Source of the DNA: Corynebacterium durum
GTDB taxonomy: Bacteria; Actinomycetota; Actinomycetes; Mycobacteriales; Mycobacteriaceae
Direction of reading: 5' to 3'
DNA: 64,000 nt
Assembly (NCBI RefSeq): GCF_030408675.1
Contig: NZ_CP047200.1
Span: 1,240,001 to 1,304,000, forward strand
Every line of letters starts with the position of its first letter. The stretch's first letter is position 1. The translations under genes and the position numbers were made by a program. The notes under the pieces were generated by a model. That model searched no databases, was not told the DNA's origin, and was given only the letters and a program-made list of their open reading frames with translations. Below are positions 1 through 8,729 of the stretch, in pieces.

Positions 1-318
1 TACGAGACCTCTGAAGATGCATCAAAAACCCTCCGCCAGGATTCCGTCACCGTACTTGGCGACGACCCCGCGTACAAGAACCTCGAATCAGCCTCAGCCG
101 CAGCACGGGAAAAAGGTGCCACCAATATTGAAACCGTGGTGAAACCCGGCACTCCCGTCGAAGCCCTGATGTCGATTGTGAACGAAGCACAAGCTGACCT
201 TTTAGTCGTGGGCAACCGTGGCATCAACACCCTGACTGGTCGCCTCTTGGGTTCTGTTCCCGCCGATGTGGCACGCCAATCTCAGTGCGACGTCATGATT
301 GTTCACACTGTGAATTAG
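1..318 (+). CDS. Universal stress protein (UspA family), 3' part
   Basis: The reading frame is open from the first base, so the 5' end lies outside the window; 105 residues are visible before TAG at 316-318. The C-terminal part carries the UspA nucleotide-binding signature: VVGNRG, then nine residues, then GS (LLVVGNRG...LLGSVPADV). This G-x2-G-x9-G-S/T pattern marks ATP-binding Usp domains, followed by the usual last strand (DVMIVHTV). Usp proteins are cytoplasmic and respond to starvation or stress; partners cannot be inferred here. A hairpin lies 20 bases downstream and the next gene is convergent. Confidence 0.9.
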   Translation, partial: YETSEDASKTLRQDSVTVLGDDPAYKNLESASAAAREKGATNIETVVKPGTPVEALMSIVNEAQADLLVVGNRGINTLTGRLLGSVPADVARQSQCDVMIVHTVN

Positions 319-337
319 TACCTTAATTTTATTTTTC

Positions 338-375
338 ATCCCCTGGCCATGCATTGTGATGTCTGGCCGGGGGAT
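338..375. terminator. Hairpin between convergent genes
   Basis: The arm at 338-348 (ATCCCCTGGCC) pairs with 365-375 (GGCCGGGGGAT), giving 11 pairs with one G-T wobble and a 16-base loop. It lies between the converging usp and hydrolase genes. Neither side has a clean T-run (a T-rich stretch precedes it on the plus strand), so terminator function is inferred from position and stem strength. Confidence 0.5.
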
Positions 376-391
376 TGATGATTTATGGGTT

Positions 392-1393
392 TTACGTGTC
401 CATATGCCAGGCATCTAAACGCTCAAACAATAGTTTATCTGACTGGATTTTGGCTGCCCGGTTACCATCTACAGTCCCGCCAAGCATTGTTGGCCATATC
501 CGTCCATATTCCTGATCAATATCCGTGGAGAAAAGGTGTCCGGCGCCCGGGTATATTACGCCTTCCAGATTTTTATTCCGCTCACTCAGCTCCTGTACCG
601 CGGAGTCACTTTGCCACATAGCGTCTTGATCGCCAGCAAATAGTAATCCGTGGCCGGAAAATTTCTCGATGGGAATGCGGGCAGCATCTCGGTTGCTAGC
701 CTCGGCGAGTGTTGCCTCGTAGGTTTTGCGGTACGACACAGGCAGGAACATCAAAAGCCTTACCATCGTCGAGGGAAAGGACCGCAGCCTTGCATATTCC
801 ACAGGTTCTCCGCGCCACGTAAAGCTTGGTGGCGAGGCGCTTTGCCGCCGAAAGTCAAGTCCTTGGTAGTTGTAGGCAGTCGGTGTGTACAAGACGATGT
901 TGTTGATTTCGGGGTAATGAATAGCCAAGTTCGCCGCCAACTCGGCTCCCTTGGACACCCCCAATACCGTGATTGGTTCTTCAATGTTGCCGTGTTCTTT
1001 AATCCAGGCGAGTACCTCATCAAAAAACTCTAGGGGTACGTTGGACAAAAACCCCTGCTGACCTGTTTGACCGAAGAAGTAAAGGCCCACAACGTTGTAG
1101 CCGCGATCCCGGATCTGTCGAGCCATGTCGTCGTTATTGCCGCCCTCGGAGCCTTTGAACACAACGACTGTCCCAGGACGCGCGACACCATGAGCGGGGT
1201 AGTAGAAGCCGCGCATATAGTCGCCAGCCAACGGTTCTACGTCACCTTTGCGTGCGACTGCATCGGGATCGCGGGGATTATCACCGTGGGGTCGATAATG
1301 ATGTCGATTGTAAGCAGCGATGCCCACTACAGTGAGGCATGCCGTAGCTACGGTACCCGCGATGCGGGGTAGCATTCTTCTTAATGACCACAT
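392..1393 (-). CDS. Membrane-anchored alpha/beta hydrolase, BAAT/acyl-CoA thioesterase C-terminal type
   Basis: This 333-residue protein has an Arg-rich N-terminus and one hydrophobic segment (about residues 10-27), which suggests a signal anchor. The rest is an alpha/beta hydrolase core. The nucleophile elbow is GVSKG (Ser147), the acid is probably Asp255 or Asp257 in AGDQDAMW, and the catalytic His is His286 in GAGH. The GVSKGAE elbow and overall layout resemble the C-terminal domain of bile acid-CoA:amino acid N-acyltransferase/acyl-CoA thioester hydrolases. The bacterial substrate is unknown; a lipid thioester or ester is a guess. It is divergent from the glycosyltransferase-like gene, with about 250 bases between them. 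Confidence 0.75.
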   Translation of the reverse strand: MWSLRRMLPRIAGTVATACLTVVGIAAYNRHHYRPHGDNPRDPDAVARKGDVEPLAGDYMRGFYYPAHGVARPGTVVVFKGSEGGNNDDMARQIRDRGYNVVGLYFFGQTGQQGFLSNVPLEFFDEVLAWIKEHGNIEEPITVLGVSKGAELAANLAIHYPEINNIVLYTPTAYNYQGLDFRRQSASPPSFTWRGEPVEYARLRSFPSTMVRLLMFLPVSYRKTYEATLAEASNRDAARIPIEKFSGHGLLFAGDQDAMWQSDSAVQELSERNKNLEGVIYPGAGHLFSTDIDQEYGRIWPTMLGGTVDGNRAAKIQSDKLLFERLDAWHMDT

Positions 1394-1643
1394 AGTGCAC
1401 AGGCTATGTCTTTGACGTAGCGTAAGGCAAGAGCTGAATCCTGATCGCGGAAATAGTGCCTTTTATAGCATGCATAAAACATCGGGAGCTGGGCCTCGTT
1501 TGTTGGGCACCTTGATACCAAGCCAAGCACTGTCTGATGCCGAGCCGCTTTCGGGAGATACTACAAGTGGAAAATCTGCGGCGAGAATAGTTACACGGCT
1601 CGCGTGACAGCGTTACAGCCGCCCAAATATTATGGAGGAAATG

Positions 1644-2948
1644 ATGACTGAAATAAAACATATCCTCGTCATCCCAACGAATCGTGATGCAACGGCAGCT
1701 ATATCTAGCGCAAGTTTGGAGGTTCAGGAAGCGCGGTCGCTTGGATACGACATTCCACTTGTGGTTATTGAAACCGATAACGGTGACCATGTAGAAAATA
1801 ATGCCGCTGCCCTAAGGGAATGCCGTAATCGGGATGGAAAATTAGATACTATTCACCTTACTATCGAACGACAGAGTAAAATAATTCATCGTATTTTTAC
1901 CAGTGAATCTGATCATCGTTGGCGGTCGCTCTTCCTTCAAGGCTCTAAAGACTACGGCACTGCCATGAACAAGTGTTTTTTATATTCTATTGCGCTAGGT
2001 GCTGACGTCGTGCATCGTCGTGATTCCGATACGGTGACTCTTGACCATAAGTTTCGTAACCAACAAGGTAGGTTGCCTATCGTAAAGGAACTGTCACTGT
2101 TGGGATCAGGGCATTCCGAACATTCCAGTTCTGCACACTCGGCAGATACGTACATTACGGTTGTTGGTGGCAATTATGTCGGCGAATGGAACCTTGACGT
2201 TAAGGATCTCGTTGTTGCCGCAGGGGACCGAACGATACTGCATAGGCTCTATGAAGTTCTTGGCTTCGATCCTGCAAGTATTCCAGACGTGATTGAAGAA
2301 GCATTTCCACAGGAGACTGTTGTCCCTGACCGTGATGTGATCACTCTTGTACGTTCCGTTAATGATGGCTTAAACCCAGACTGTGGAAATGTTGCCTTCA
2401 TGGAGATACATAAATATCTTCCGGTGGTGCCGGGCCCAAATATTCTCGCGTCGGACTATTTTGCGTTTGATGCTGCAACTTCGTTGGGCATTCCGTCAAT
2501 CCATCATTCGGATGCGGTATTTCATGAATATGACTCAACCAGGAAGAGTTCATCTTCACAATTATCGTACTGGGAAGGAATTGCCCGTTTTGTAGATTAT
2601 TTTAACGCATATGCCAAGATTTATTCCGGAAACCTATCGTCCCTTTTGGGAATTGAACCTGGCACACTTCCCGTCGATTTAAGCTCCCGCGAAAAACTTA
2701 CTTCTCTGGTGAGGGAGGCTGCCGCCGGCTCAGTTCCCGAGCGCATTAATCGCGTAGAATCTTTGGCGAATGATGTGTTAGTTCCTCGTGGTGGCGATTT
2801 TGCTGATATCGGTGGTGTTCTTCTCCGTAATGCGTCGCGCTATGTTGATGAATGTTCGGCATCGTACAACATGCACGCGGATCTGATTGAACTATGGCCA
2901 GAGCTAGTTGAAAGGTGCAGTCCTGCTTGTGGTGTGGTGTCAGCGTGA
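1644..2948 (+). CDS. Glycosyltransferase-like protein of unknown function (resembles DUF6271)
   Basis: Start chosen at the third of three in-frame ATGs (1632, 1641, 1644), because GGAGG at 1634-1638 lies 5 bases before 1644 and overlaps the first. The product has 434 residues, with no signal peptide or membrane segment. The N-terminus (HILVIPTNRD) and the later VVHRRDSDT, with a DxD-like acidic motif, look like a GT-A nucleotide-sugar transferase core. From memory this resembles an actinobacterial family labelled DUF6271, seen in natural-product clusters; I could not check this. The gene looks more AT-rich than its neighbours, with several ATA and TTA codons, and has no biosynthetic partners nearby, so recent acquisition is possible. 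It converges on helD with 14 bases between the stops. Donor and acceptor are unknown. Confidence 0.5.
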   Translation: MTEIKHILVIPTNRDATAAISSASLEVQEARSLGYDIPLVVIETDNGDHVENNAAALRECRNRDGKLDTIHLTIERQSKIIHRIFTSESDHRWRSLFLQGSKDYGTAMNKCFLYSIALGADVVHRRDSDTVTLDHKFRNQQGRLPIVKELSLLGSGHSEHSSSAHSADTYITVVGGNYVGEWNLDVKDLVVAAGDRTILHRLYEVLGFDPASIPDVIEEAFPQETVVPDRDVITLVRSVNDGLNPDCGNVAFMEIHKYLPVVPGPNILASDYFAFDAATSLGIPSIHHSDAVFHEYDSTRKSSSSQLSYWEGIARFVDYFNAYAKIYSGNLSSLLGIEPGTLPVDLSSREKLTSLVREAAAGSVPERINRVESLANDVLVPRGGDFADIGGVLLRNASRYVDECSASYNMHADLIELWPELVERCSPACGVVSA

Positions 2949-2962
2949 AATACGTGAGTAAG

Positions 2963-5188
2963 TTAAAGCTCAGTAGTTGGCATCTCCCCAACAATAGTGA
3001 GGCTTTGCGTAGCCCGCGTAAGTGCCACATATAGGTCCTGCCAGCCCTGGGGAGAATTGTTCACAATTTCCTGGGGTTCTACAAGCACTACGTGGTCATA
3101 TTCCAATCCTTTGATTTCTGCCACGTTGTCGGCGTCAATGTGGGCGGTGAGTCGCTCGGGGTGCTCGGTGCGTAGGGCGTCGATAAGCGATGAAACCTCG
3201 GTGCCAGACGGCAGGAAACGCACGGGAATGCCGGTAGATCGGACCGCCTGGCTGGGGGTTTGCGTCGGTGCGATCATAGGCAGCAGTGTGTTGGCGACGT
3301 CCATGATGTCGGCGGGCGTGCGGTAGTTGACGGTCAGTTGGTGCCTGCGGAAGCGGTTCTTCACGTACGGTTCGAGGGTATCGGTCCAGCTATCGACGCC
3401 CGCCGGGGAACCCGTCTGCGCCGTGTCACCGACGAGCGTCATCCAGCGGGAAGGGCAGCGGCGCATAATCATGCGCCATTCCATGGGGGAGAGTTCCTGG
3501 GCTTCGTCAACAACAACGTGGCCGTAGGCCCAGAGCCGGTCGGCCTTGGCGCGTTCGGCGGTGGAGCGATTGTCGCGGATTTCCTGGCGCTGGGCGAGGG
3601 TTTCGGCATCAATCACGTCGTGTGCCATCAGGATCTCAGCATCGAACCCATCGTCGAGGTCTTGAGAAGCAGATCCAGTAAGAATGTCCAGAGCGTCCTG
3701 GGCTTCTTCAATTTGTTCTTGCCAGCGTTGTTCGGCGGCTTTGCGTTCCTGTTCGGGATCGTCGGTGCCCAGCAGTTGCGCGAGTTCGTCAAGCAGAGCG
3801 GCATCGGCAGCAGACCATGCGGCACCGTCCTCCCGATAGAGCGCGGACTGGGTTTCTTCGTCGTAGTCAGCAGCGGCGATGGAGATGCGTTCAGGGGATT
3901 CCAGCAGTTCTTCCAGCACGTTTTGCGGCGTCAACTCGGGCCACAGCTCATCCAGCGCGCTATCCACAACAAATTCGTCAGCGAGGTCTTCGTGCAGTTG
4001 GGCGATGTCGCCGGAAGACAGCAGGTTCGTGCCGCCAAGGGGGTCGGCACCGATCATGTCCGCCATGGCGTGCGCCAATAGGTCCAACGCCTGGTCCCAG
4101 AAAATCGCGCGGGCCTGGTTGTGGGGGAGCCCGCTGCGCCGGGCACGTCCTCGCGCCGTCGTGACCATGGCCGGGGTGAGGTGCAGGGTAAGACCATCAA
4201 CAAACAATGGAATAGGTTCCGCTGGCACGGTCTGGTATGCCTGAACTGCGGCACGCAGGATGTGCACCATTTCCGCGCTGCCTTTGACTTCCCGGGCGAG
4301 CAGAGAGTCGGTTCCTACTGGCGTGACCCCGGGGTACATCTCGCCCACAGTGGTGAGCACCACGCCGGTTTCGCCGAGTTCGGGTAGCACGCGGGAAATA
4401 TAGTCGAGGAACGCGCGATTGGGGCCAACGATCAGCACGCCGCTTCGCGCGAGAACGTCCCGCCATGTGTACAACAGGTAAGCAACGCGGTGCAGTGCCA
4501 CGGCGGTTTTGCCGGTCCCCGGTCCGCCTTCCACCACCATCACGCCGCGCTCGGGGTCGCGAATAATGTCGTCTTGTTCGCGCTGGATGGTTTCAACAAT
4601 GTTGCCCATGTGCGCTGTTCGTGCTGCATTCAGCGCACGAAGCAGGGCGGATTCGGAAACAACATCGGAAGCACTTTCGTCCGACGCCTCACCGACAAGT
4701 TGTTCGTCGTGAATATCCACCACGGTTCGGCCTGTGGTGCGAATATGCCTTCTCGTGGTCACGCCCTCGGGGTTGGCAGTGGTGGCAATGTAGAACGGCC
4801 GGGCCATGGGCGCACGCCAGTCTAAGAGGAGGGTGCGGTAGTGGTCTTCGGGTGCGTCAATACCGATGCGGCCGATGTAACGCACATCGTCATCACCCTG
4901 TTCACCATCAAGGGTGATCCGCCCGAACACCAGCCCCAGTTGTGCCACAGTGAGCGTGTCGAGTTTGTCGTTGAGTGCGTGGTATTCAACCTCGCGTTCG
5001 ACTAACGCCTCGGGGTCGGGGGTGGCGCGGTCGACCCGAAGCATCACATCACGCAGGCGTGCGTTGGCTGCGATGACATCCGCGTCAATACGGGCAAATA
5101 GCTCATCAACATATGCCTGCTCAACGGCAATGTCCGCAGCATGTGCGGAGTGGCCAGCGTGATCTGTGTGTTCCGTTGATTCCACCAC
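2963..5188 (-). CDS. helD: HelD-type RNA polymerase-associated ATPase (UvrD/Rep-like superfamily 1)
   Basis: This 741-residue protein has a HelD-like N-terminus with acidic and helical segments, the LLDWRAPMARPFY block typical of the family (about 120-133), Walker A GGPGTGKT at 221-228, and Walker B VVVDEAQE in the C-terminal half. Later motifs include VNYRTP and the C-terminal YVALTRA. HelD proteins bind RNA polymerase and use ATP to release stalled or post-termination enzyme from nucleic acid; some actinobacterial members (HelR) affect rifampicin tolerance. Whether this one does is unknown. The GTG start directly follows the TGA of the upstream MBL gene (TGAGTG), indicating co-transcription and probable translational coupling. 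Confidence 0.85.
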   Translation of the reverse strand: MVESTEHTDHAGHSAHAADIAVEQAYVDELFARIDADVIAANARLRDVMLRVDRATPDPEALVEREVEYHALNDKLDTLTVAQLGLVFGRITLDGEQGDDDVRYIGRIGIDAPEDHYRTLLLDWRAPMARPFYIATTANPEGVTTRRHIRTTGRTVVDIHDEQLVGEASDESASDVVSESALLRALNAARTAHMGNIVETIQREQDDIIRDPERGVMVVEGGPGTGKTAVALHRVAYLLYTWRDVLARSGVLIVGPNRAFLDYISRVLPELGETGVVLTTVGEMYPGVTPVGTDSLLAREVKGSAEMVHILRAAVQAYQTVPAEPIPLFVDGLTLHLTPAMVTTARGRARRSGLPHNQARAIFWDQALDLLAHAMADMIGADPLGGTNLLSSGDIAQLHEDLADEFVVDSALDELWPELTPQNVLEELLESPERISIAAADYDEETQSALYREDGAAWSAADAALLDELAQLLGTDDPEQERKAAEQRWQEQIEEAQDALDILTGSASQDLDDGFDAEILMAHDVIDAETLAQRQEIRDNRSTAERAKADRLWAYGHVVVDEAQELSPMEWRMIMRRCPSRWMTLVGDTAQTGSPAGVDSWTDTLEPYVKNRFRRHQLTVNYRTPADIMDVANTLLPMIAPTQTPSQAVRSTGIPVRFLPSGTEVSSLIDALRTEHPERLTAHIDADNVAEIKGLEYDHVVLVEPQEIVNNSPQGWQDLYVALTRATQSLTIVGEMPTTEL

Positions 5189-5791
5189 TCACCAACCGCG
5201 GGCACGCCACTCGTCTAGGTGGGGGCGTTCGGCACCGAGGGTGGTGTCGTTGCCGTGGCCGGGATGCACGATGGCGTCGTCAGGGAAGACCTCAAAAAGG
5301 CGTTCAGTTACGTCGGTGATCAGCTGTTCAAAGTCCTCTGGGTTGGTGGTTTTGCCCACGCCACCGGGGAAGAGGCTATCGCCAACAAAGAGGTGCTGTT
5401 GGCCGTCAATATCTGCAGAGATCGCGAGTCCTCCAGGTGTGTGCCCCCGCAAAATGGCAACCCCCAATTGGTGTCCATCAAAGTCAATAATGTCGCCGTG
5501 TTCAAGGGCGCGGTCTACGGGAGCGGGAAGGGCTTCGGCGTCGGGTGCTGGTGCAAGGTGCGTCGCGCCAGTCGCGGCTAAGACGTCACGGAGTGCGCGA
5601 ACATGGTCGGCGTGCTGGTGGGTGGTCACCACAGTCTCAATGGAGACCCCAAGCCCGTCGGCGAGTGCTAGCAGTGCGGGGGCATCGTCTGCGGCGTCGA
5701 TAAGCAAGCCCTTGTTTCCGGAAACCAGCAGGTAGCAGTTGTTATCCATCGTGGATACGGACAGTGAATGTAACGTGATCGGGGCAGTCAT
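5189..5791 (-). CDS. MBL-fold metallo-hydrolase (glyoxalase II-like)
   Basis: This 200-residue single-domain metallo-beta-lactamase-fold protein has the metal motif HQHADH (His58, His60, Asp62, His63). Further ligands are likely in RGHTPGG, VGDSLF and HPGHG near the C-terminus. The layout matches small glyoxalase II-like hydrolases, which act on thioesters such as S-lactoyl conjugates; the exact substrate cannot be read from sequence. It lacks the C-terminal domain of true glyoxalase II, so a general thioesterase role is more cautious. It is the first gene of a two-gene operon with helD and is divergent from uvrA. Confidence 0.85.
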   Translation of the reverse strand: MTAPITLHSLSVSTMDNNCYLLVSGNKGLLIDAADDAPALLALADGLGVSIETVVTTHQHADHVRALRDVLAATGATHLAPAPDAEALPAPVDRALEHGDIIDFDGHQLGVAILRGHTPGGLAISADIDGQQHLFVGDSLFPGGVGKTTNPEDFEQLITDVTERLFEVFPDDAIVHPGHGNDTTLGAERPHLDEWRARGW

Positions 5792-5873
5792 GGTATCCAG
5801 GTTAGCTAAAGTCGGGGTTCGTTGCTATGTTCGAAGTAGTATGTTTGGCTGAAGTATGGAGGGTGGCACGGTA

Positions 5874-8729
5874 GTGGCTGATCGTCTGGTGGTGCGCGGC
5901 GCGCGGGAGCATAACTTGAAGGGCGTGGATATTGACCTGCCCCGCGACACGATGGTCGTGTTCACCGGTCTTTCCGGCTCGGGTAAGTCGTCCCTTGCGT
6001 TTGACACTATTTTTGCGGAAGGTCAGCGGCGATATGTGGAGTCGTTGTCGTCGTACGCTCGCCAATTTTTGGGGCAAATGGATAAGCCTGACGTGGACTT
6101 CATTGAGGGTTTGTCACCCGCCGTGTCTATTGATCAGAAATCCACGAACCGTAACCCGCGTTCCACGGTGGGTACGATCACGGAAGTGCATGATTACCTG
6201 CGCCTTTTGTATGCGCGTGCGGGTACGGCACACTGCCCGAAGTGCGATGCGGTGATTGAGCGTCAAACTCCGCAACAGATTGTGGATCAGATCCTGGACA
6301 TGGAGGAGGGGCTGAAGTTCCAGGTGCTGGCACCGGTGGTGCGTACTCGCAAGGGTGAGTTTGTGGATTTGTTTGCGGACCTGGCAGCGCAGGGCTACTC
6401 CAGGGTTCGAGTTGACGGTGAGGTTCATCAGCTCAGCAACCCGCCGAAACTAGAAAAGCAGATCAAACACGACATTGATGTAGTGGTGGATCGCCTGCAG
6501 GTTAAACCCACGCAGCGCCAGCGCCTCACTGACTCCGTGGAAACGGCGCTTCAGCTTGCCGACGGCGTGGTGGTCTTTGATTTCATCACCCTTGAGGACT
6601 CAGACCCTCACCGTACCCGCAGGTTCTCGGAGAAAATGGCTTGTCCCAATGGTCATGCGCTGGCGGTGGATGAGCTAGAACCTCGTTCTTTTTCCTTCAA
6701 CTCCCCGTATGGTGCGTGTCCGGCGTGTGATGGCTTGGGCACCGCCTTGGAAGTGGACCTTGATCTGGTGATCCCGGACAGGGATGCGCCGTTGCTGCGT
6801 GCCATTCAGCCGTGGACCACAGGCTTTAATGTGTCGTACTTTGAAAAGCTGCTCACCGGGCTTGCCGTGGCCATGGATTTTGATCCCAATACGCCATTTA
6901 GTGAACTCACATCGGCGCAGCAAAAAGCCGTTCTTCATGGCTCCGAGCATCACGTGTCAGTGCGATACAAGAACCGCTACGGCAGGGTACGAAATTGGAT
7001 CGCACCGTTTGAGGGTGTGTTGGCGTACCTGAAACGTAAGTTGGAGAACACCGACTCAGAGTCACAAAAAGACCGATTCCTTGCTTACATGCGCGAGGTT
7101 CCGTGTTCTTCCTGTAAAGGCGCGCGTCTGAAGCCAGAGATCCTGTCAGTGCGGCTTGATTCGGGTGCGCACGGTGAGCTGTCCATCGCCGGAGTGTCTG
7201 CGCTGTCCGTGGAAGGTGCCGCCGAGTTTTTGTCCACGTTGCAGCTGGGTAAGCGCGAGGAAATGATTGCCGGTGCCGTGCTGAAGGAAATCCAGGCACG
7301 TCTGAAGTTTCTTCTCGACGTCGGTTTGAACTATCTGTCGCTGGACCGCGCCGCAGGCACTCTTTCCGGCGGGGAAGCGCAGCGTATTCGCCTTGCCACC
7401 CAAATTGGATCCGGTTTGGCGGGGGTGTTGTACGTGCTGGATGAGCCGTCTATTGGCCTACATCAACGGGACAACCAGCGATTGATTGCCACCTTGGAGC
7501 ATCTGCGTGACATCGGCAACACCCTCATTGTGGTCGAGCACGATGAGGACACCATCAAAGCCGCCGACTGGCTTGTGGACATCGGCCCCCGCGCGGGCGA
7601 ATACGGTGGGGAAGTGGTTTACCAAGGCCCACCTGCAGGGATTGTGGACAGTGAAGAATCCGTCACCGGCGCGTATCTGTCCGGCCGCAAGACGCTGGGC
7701 GTGCCCGATTCGCGACGCCCCATTGACCCTGATCGTCAGCTCACTGTGGTCGGTGCGAAGGAAAACAACCTCAAGAACGTGGATGTCAGCATTCCATTGG
7801 GTGTGCTCACCTGCATTACCGGGGTTTCTGGGTCCGGGAAATCCACGCTGATTAACCAAATTCTGGCGAAAGTCCTGGCAAACCGGCTGAATAAGGCCCG
7901 CCAGGTTCCGGGTAAAGCCACCCGCGTTGATGGCCTCCAGCATTTGGACAAACTAGTGCAAGTGGATCAATCGCCCATCGGGCGTACCCCGCGTTCCAAT
8001 CCCGCCACCTACACAGGCGTGTTTGACAAGATACGCACACTGTTTGCAGAAACCAGTGAGGCGAAGGTCCGTGGCTACAAGCCTGGTAGGTTCTCCTTCA
8101 ACGTTAAGGGCGGGCGATGCGAAGCATGCCACGGCGATGGCACTCTCAAGATCGAAATGAACTTCCTGCCTGATGTGTACGTGCCCTGCGAAGTCTGCCA
8201 GGGCGCCCGCTACAACAGGGAGACCTTGGAAGTGAAATACAAGGGCAAGTCCATCTCTGAGGTTTTGGACATGCCGATTAGTGAAGCCGCAGAGTTCTTC
8301 GAACCCATTACCTCCATCAGTCGCTACCTGAACACGCTGGTTGAGGTGGGTTTGGGATACGTGCGGCTTGGCCAGGCGGCGACCACCCTATCCGGTGGTG
8401 AGGCGCAGCGCGTCAAACTGGCAGCCGAACTGCAAAAACGATCCAACGGCCGGACGATCTACATTCTGGATGAGCCCACAACCGGTCTGCACTTTGAGGA
8501 TATTCGCAAGCTCATGCTGGTGATCCAGGGCTTGGTGGATAAGGGCAACAGCGTGCTGATTATTGAACACAATCTTGACGTCATCAAGGCTGCAGACTGG
8601 ATTGTGGACATGGGGCCGGAAGGCGGTGCAGGCGGTGGTCAAGTAGTTGCCCAGGGAACCCCTGAGGATATCGCCGCAGTTGAGGCATCGCATACAGGGA
8701 AATTCCTCAAGGAACTACTAGCGCCCTAG
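5874..8729 (+). CDS. uvrA: Excinuclease ABC subunit A
   Basis: UvrA is the damage-recognition ATPase of nucleotide excision repair. It shows two ABC modules: Walker [10 protein letters not shown] near the N-terminus and GVSGSGKST in the second half, each followed by an LSGGEAQR signature and a DEPS/DEPT Walker B. Zinc-binding cysteine pairs are visible (CPKC; CEAC...CEVC). I chose GTG 5874, which gives the usual [17 protein letters not shown] start, with GGAGGG at 5858-5863 ten bases upstream. An in-frame ATG at 5856 overlaps that ribosome site and would add six residues. The length, 951 residues, is normal. The stop abuts the stop of the convergent DUF2339 gene with no base between. Confidence 0.97.
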   Translation: MADRLVVRGAREHNLKGVDIDLPRDTMVVFTGLSGSGKSSLAFDTIFAEGQRRYVESLSSYARQFLGQMDKPDVDFIEGLSPAVSIDQKSTNRNPRSTVGTITEVHDYLRLLYARAGTAHCPKCDAVIERQTPQQIVDQILDMEEGLKFQVLAPVVRTRKGEFVDLFADLAAQGYSRVRVDGEVHQLSNPPKLEKQIKHDIDVVVDRLQVKPTQRQRLTDSVETALQLADGVVVFDFITLEDSDPHRTRRFSEKMACPNGHALAVDELEPRSFSFNSPYGACPACDGLGTALEVDLDLVIPDRDAPLLRAIQPWTTGFNVSYFEKLLTGLAVAMDFDPNTPFSELTSAQQKAVLHGSEHHVSVRYKNRYGRVRNWIAPFEGVLAYLKRKLENTDSESQKDRFLAYMREVPCSSCKGARLKPEILSVRLDSGAHGELSIAGVSALSVEGAAEFLSTLQLGKREEMIAGAVLKEIQARLKFLLDVGLNYLSLDRAAGTLSGGEAQRIRLATQIGSGLAGVLYVLDEPSIGLHQRDNQRLIATLEHLRDIGNTLIVVEHDEDTIKAADWLVDIGPRAGEYGGEVVYQGPPAGIVDSEESVTGAYLSGRKTLGVPDSRRPIDPDRQLTVVGAKENNLKNVDVSIPLGVLTCITGVSGSGKSTLINQILAKVLANRLNKARQVPGKATRVDGLQHLDKLVQVDQSPIGRTPRSNPATYTGVFDKIRTLFAETSEAKVRGYKPGRFSFNVKGGRCEACHGDGTLKIEMNFLPDVYVPCEVCQGARYNRETLEVKYKGKSISEVLDMPISEAAEFFEPITSISRYLNTLVEVGLGYVRLGQAATTLSGGEAQRVKLAAELQKRSNGRTIYILDEPTTGLHFEDIRKLMLVIQGLVDKGNSVLIIEHNLDVIKAADWIVDMGPEGGAGGGQVVAQGTPEDIAAVEASHTGKFLKELLAP

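Noticed and set aside
3260-4081. 273-codon plus-strand frame inside helD
   Set aside because: Antisense to the helD gene; the helD frame has Walker motifs and full length, this one has none.
5790-5812. DtxR-like iron box near AGGTTAGCTAAAG
   Set aside because: Only the left half resembles the consensus; the right half does not match.
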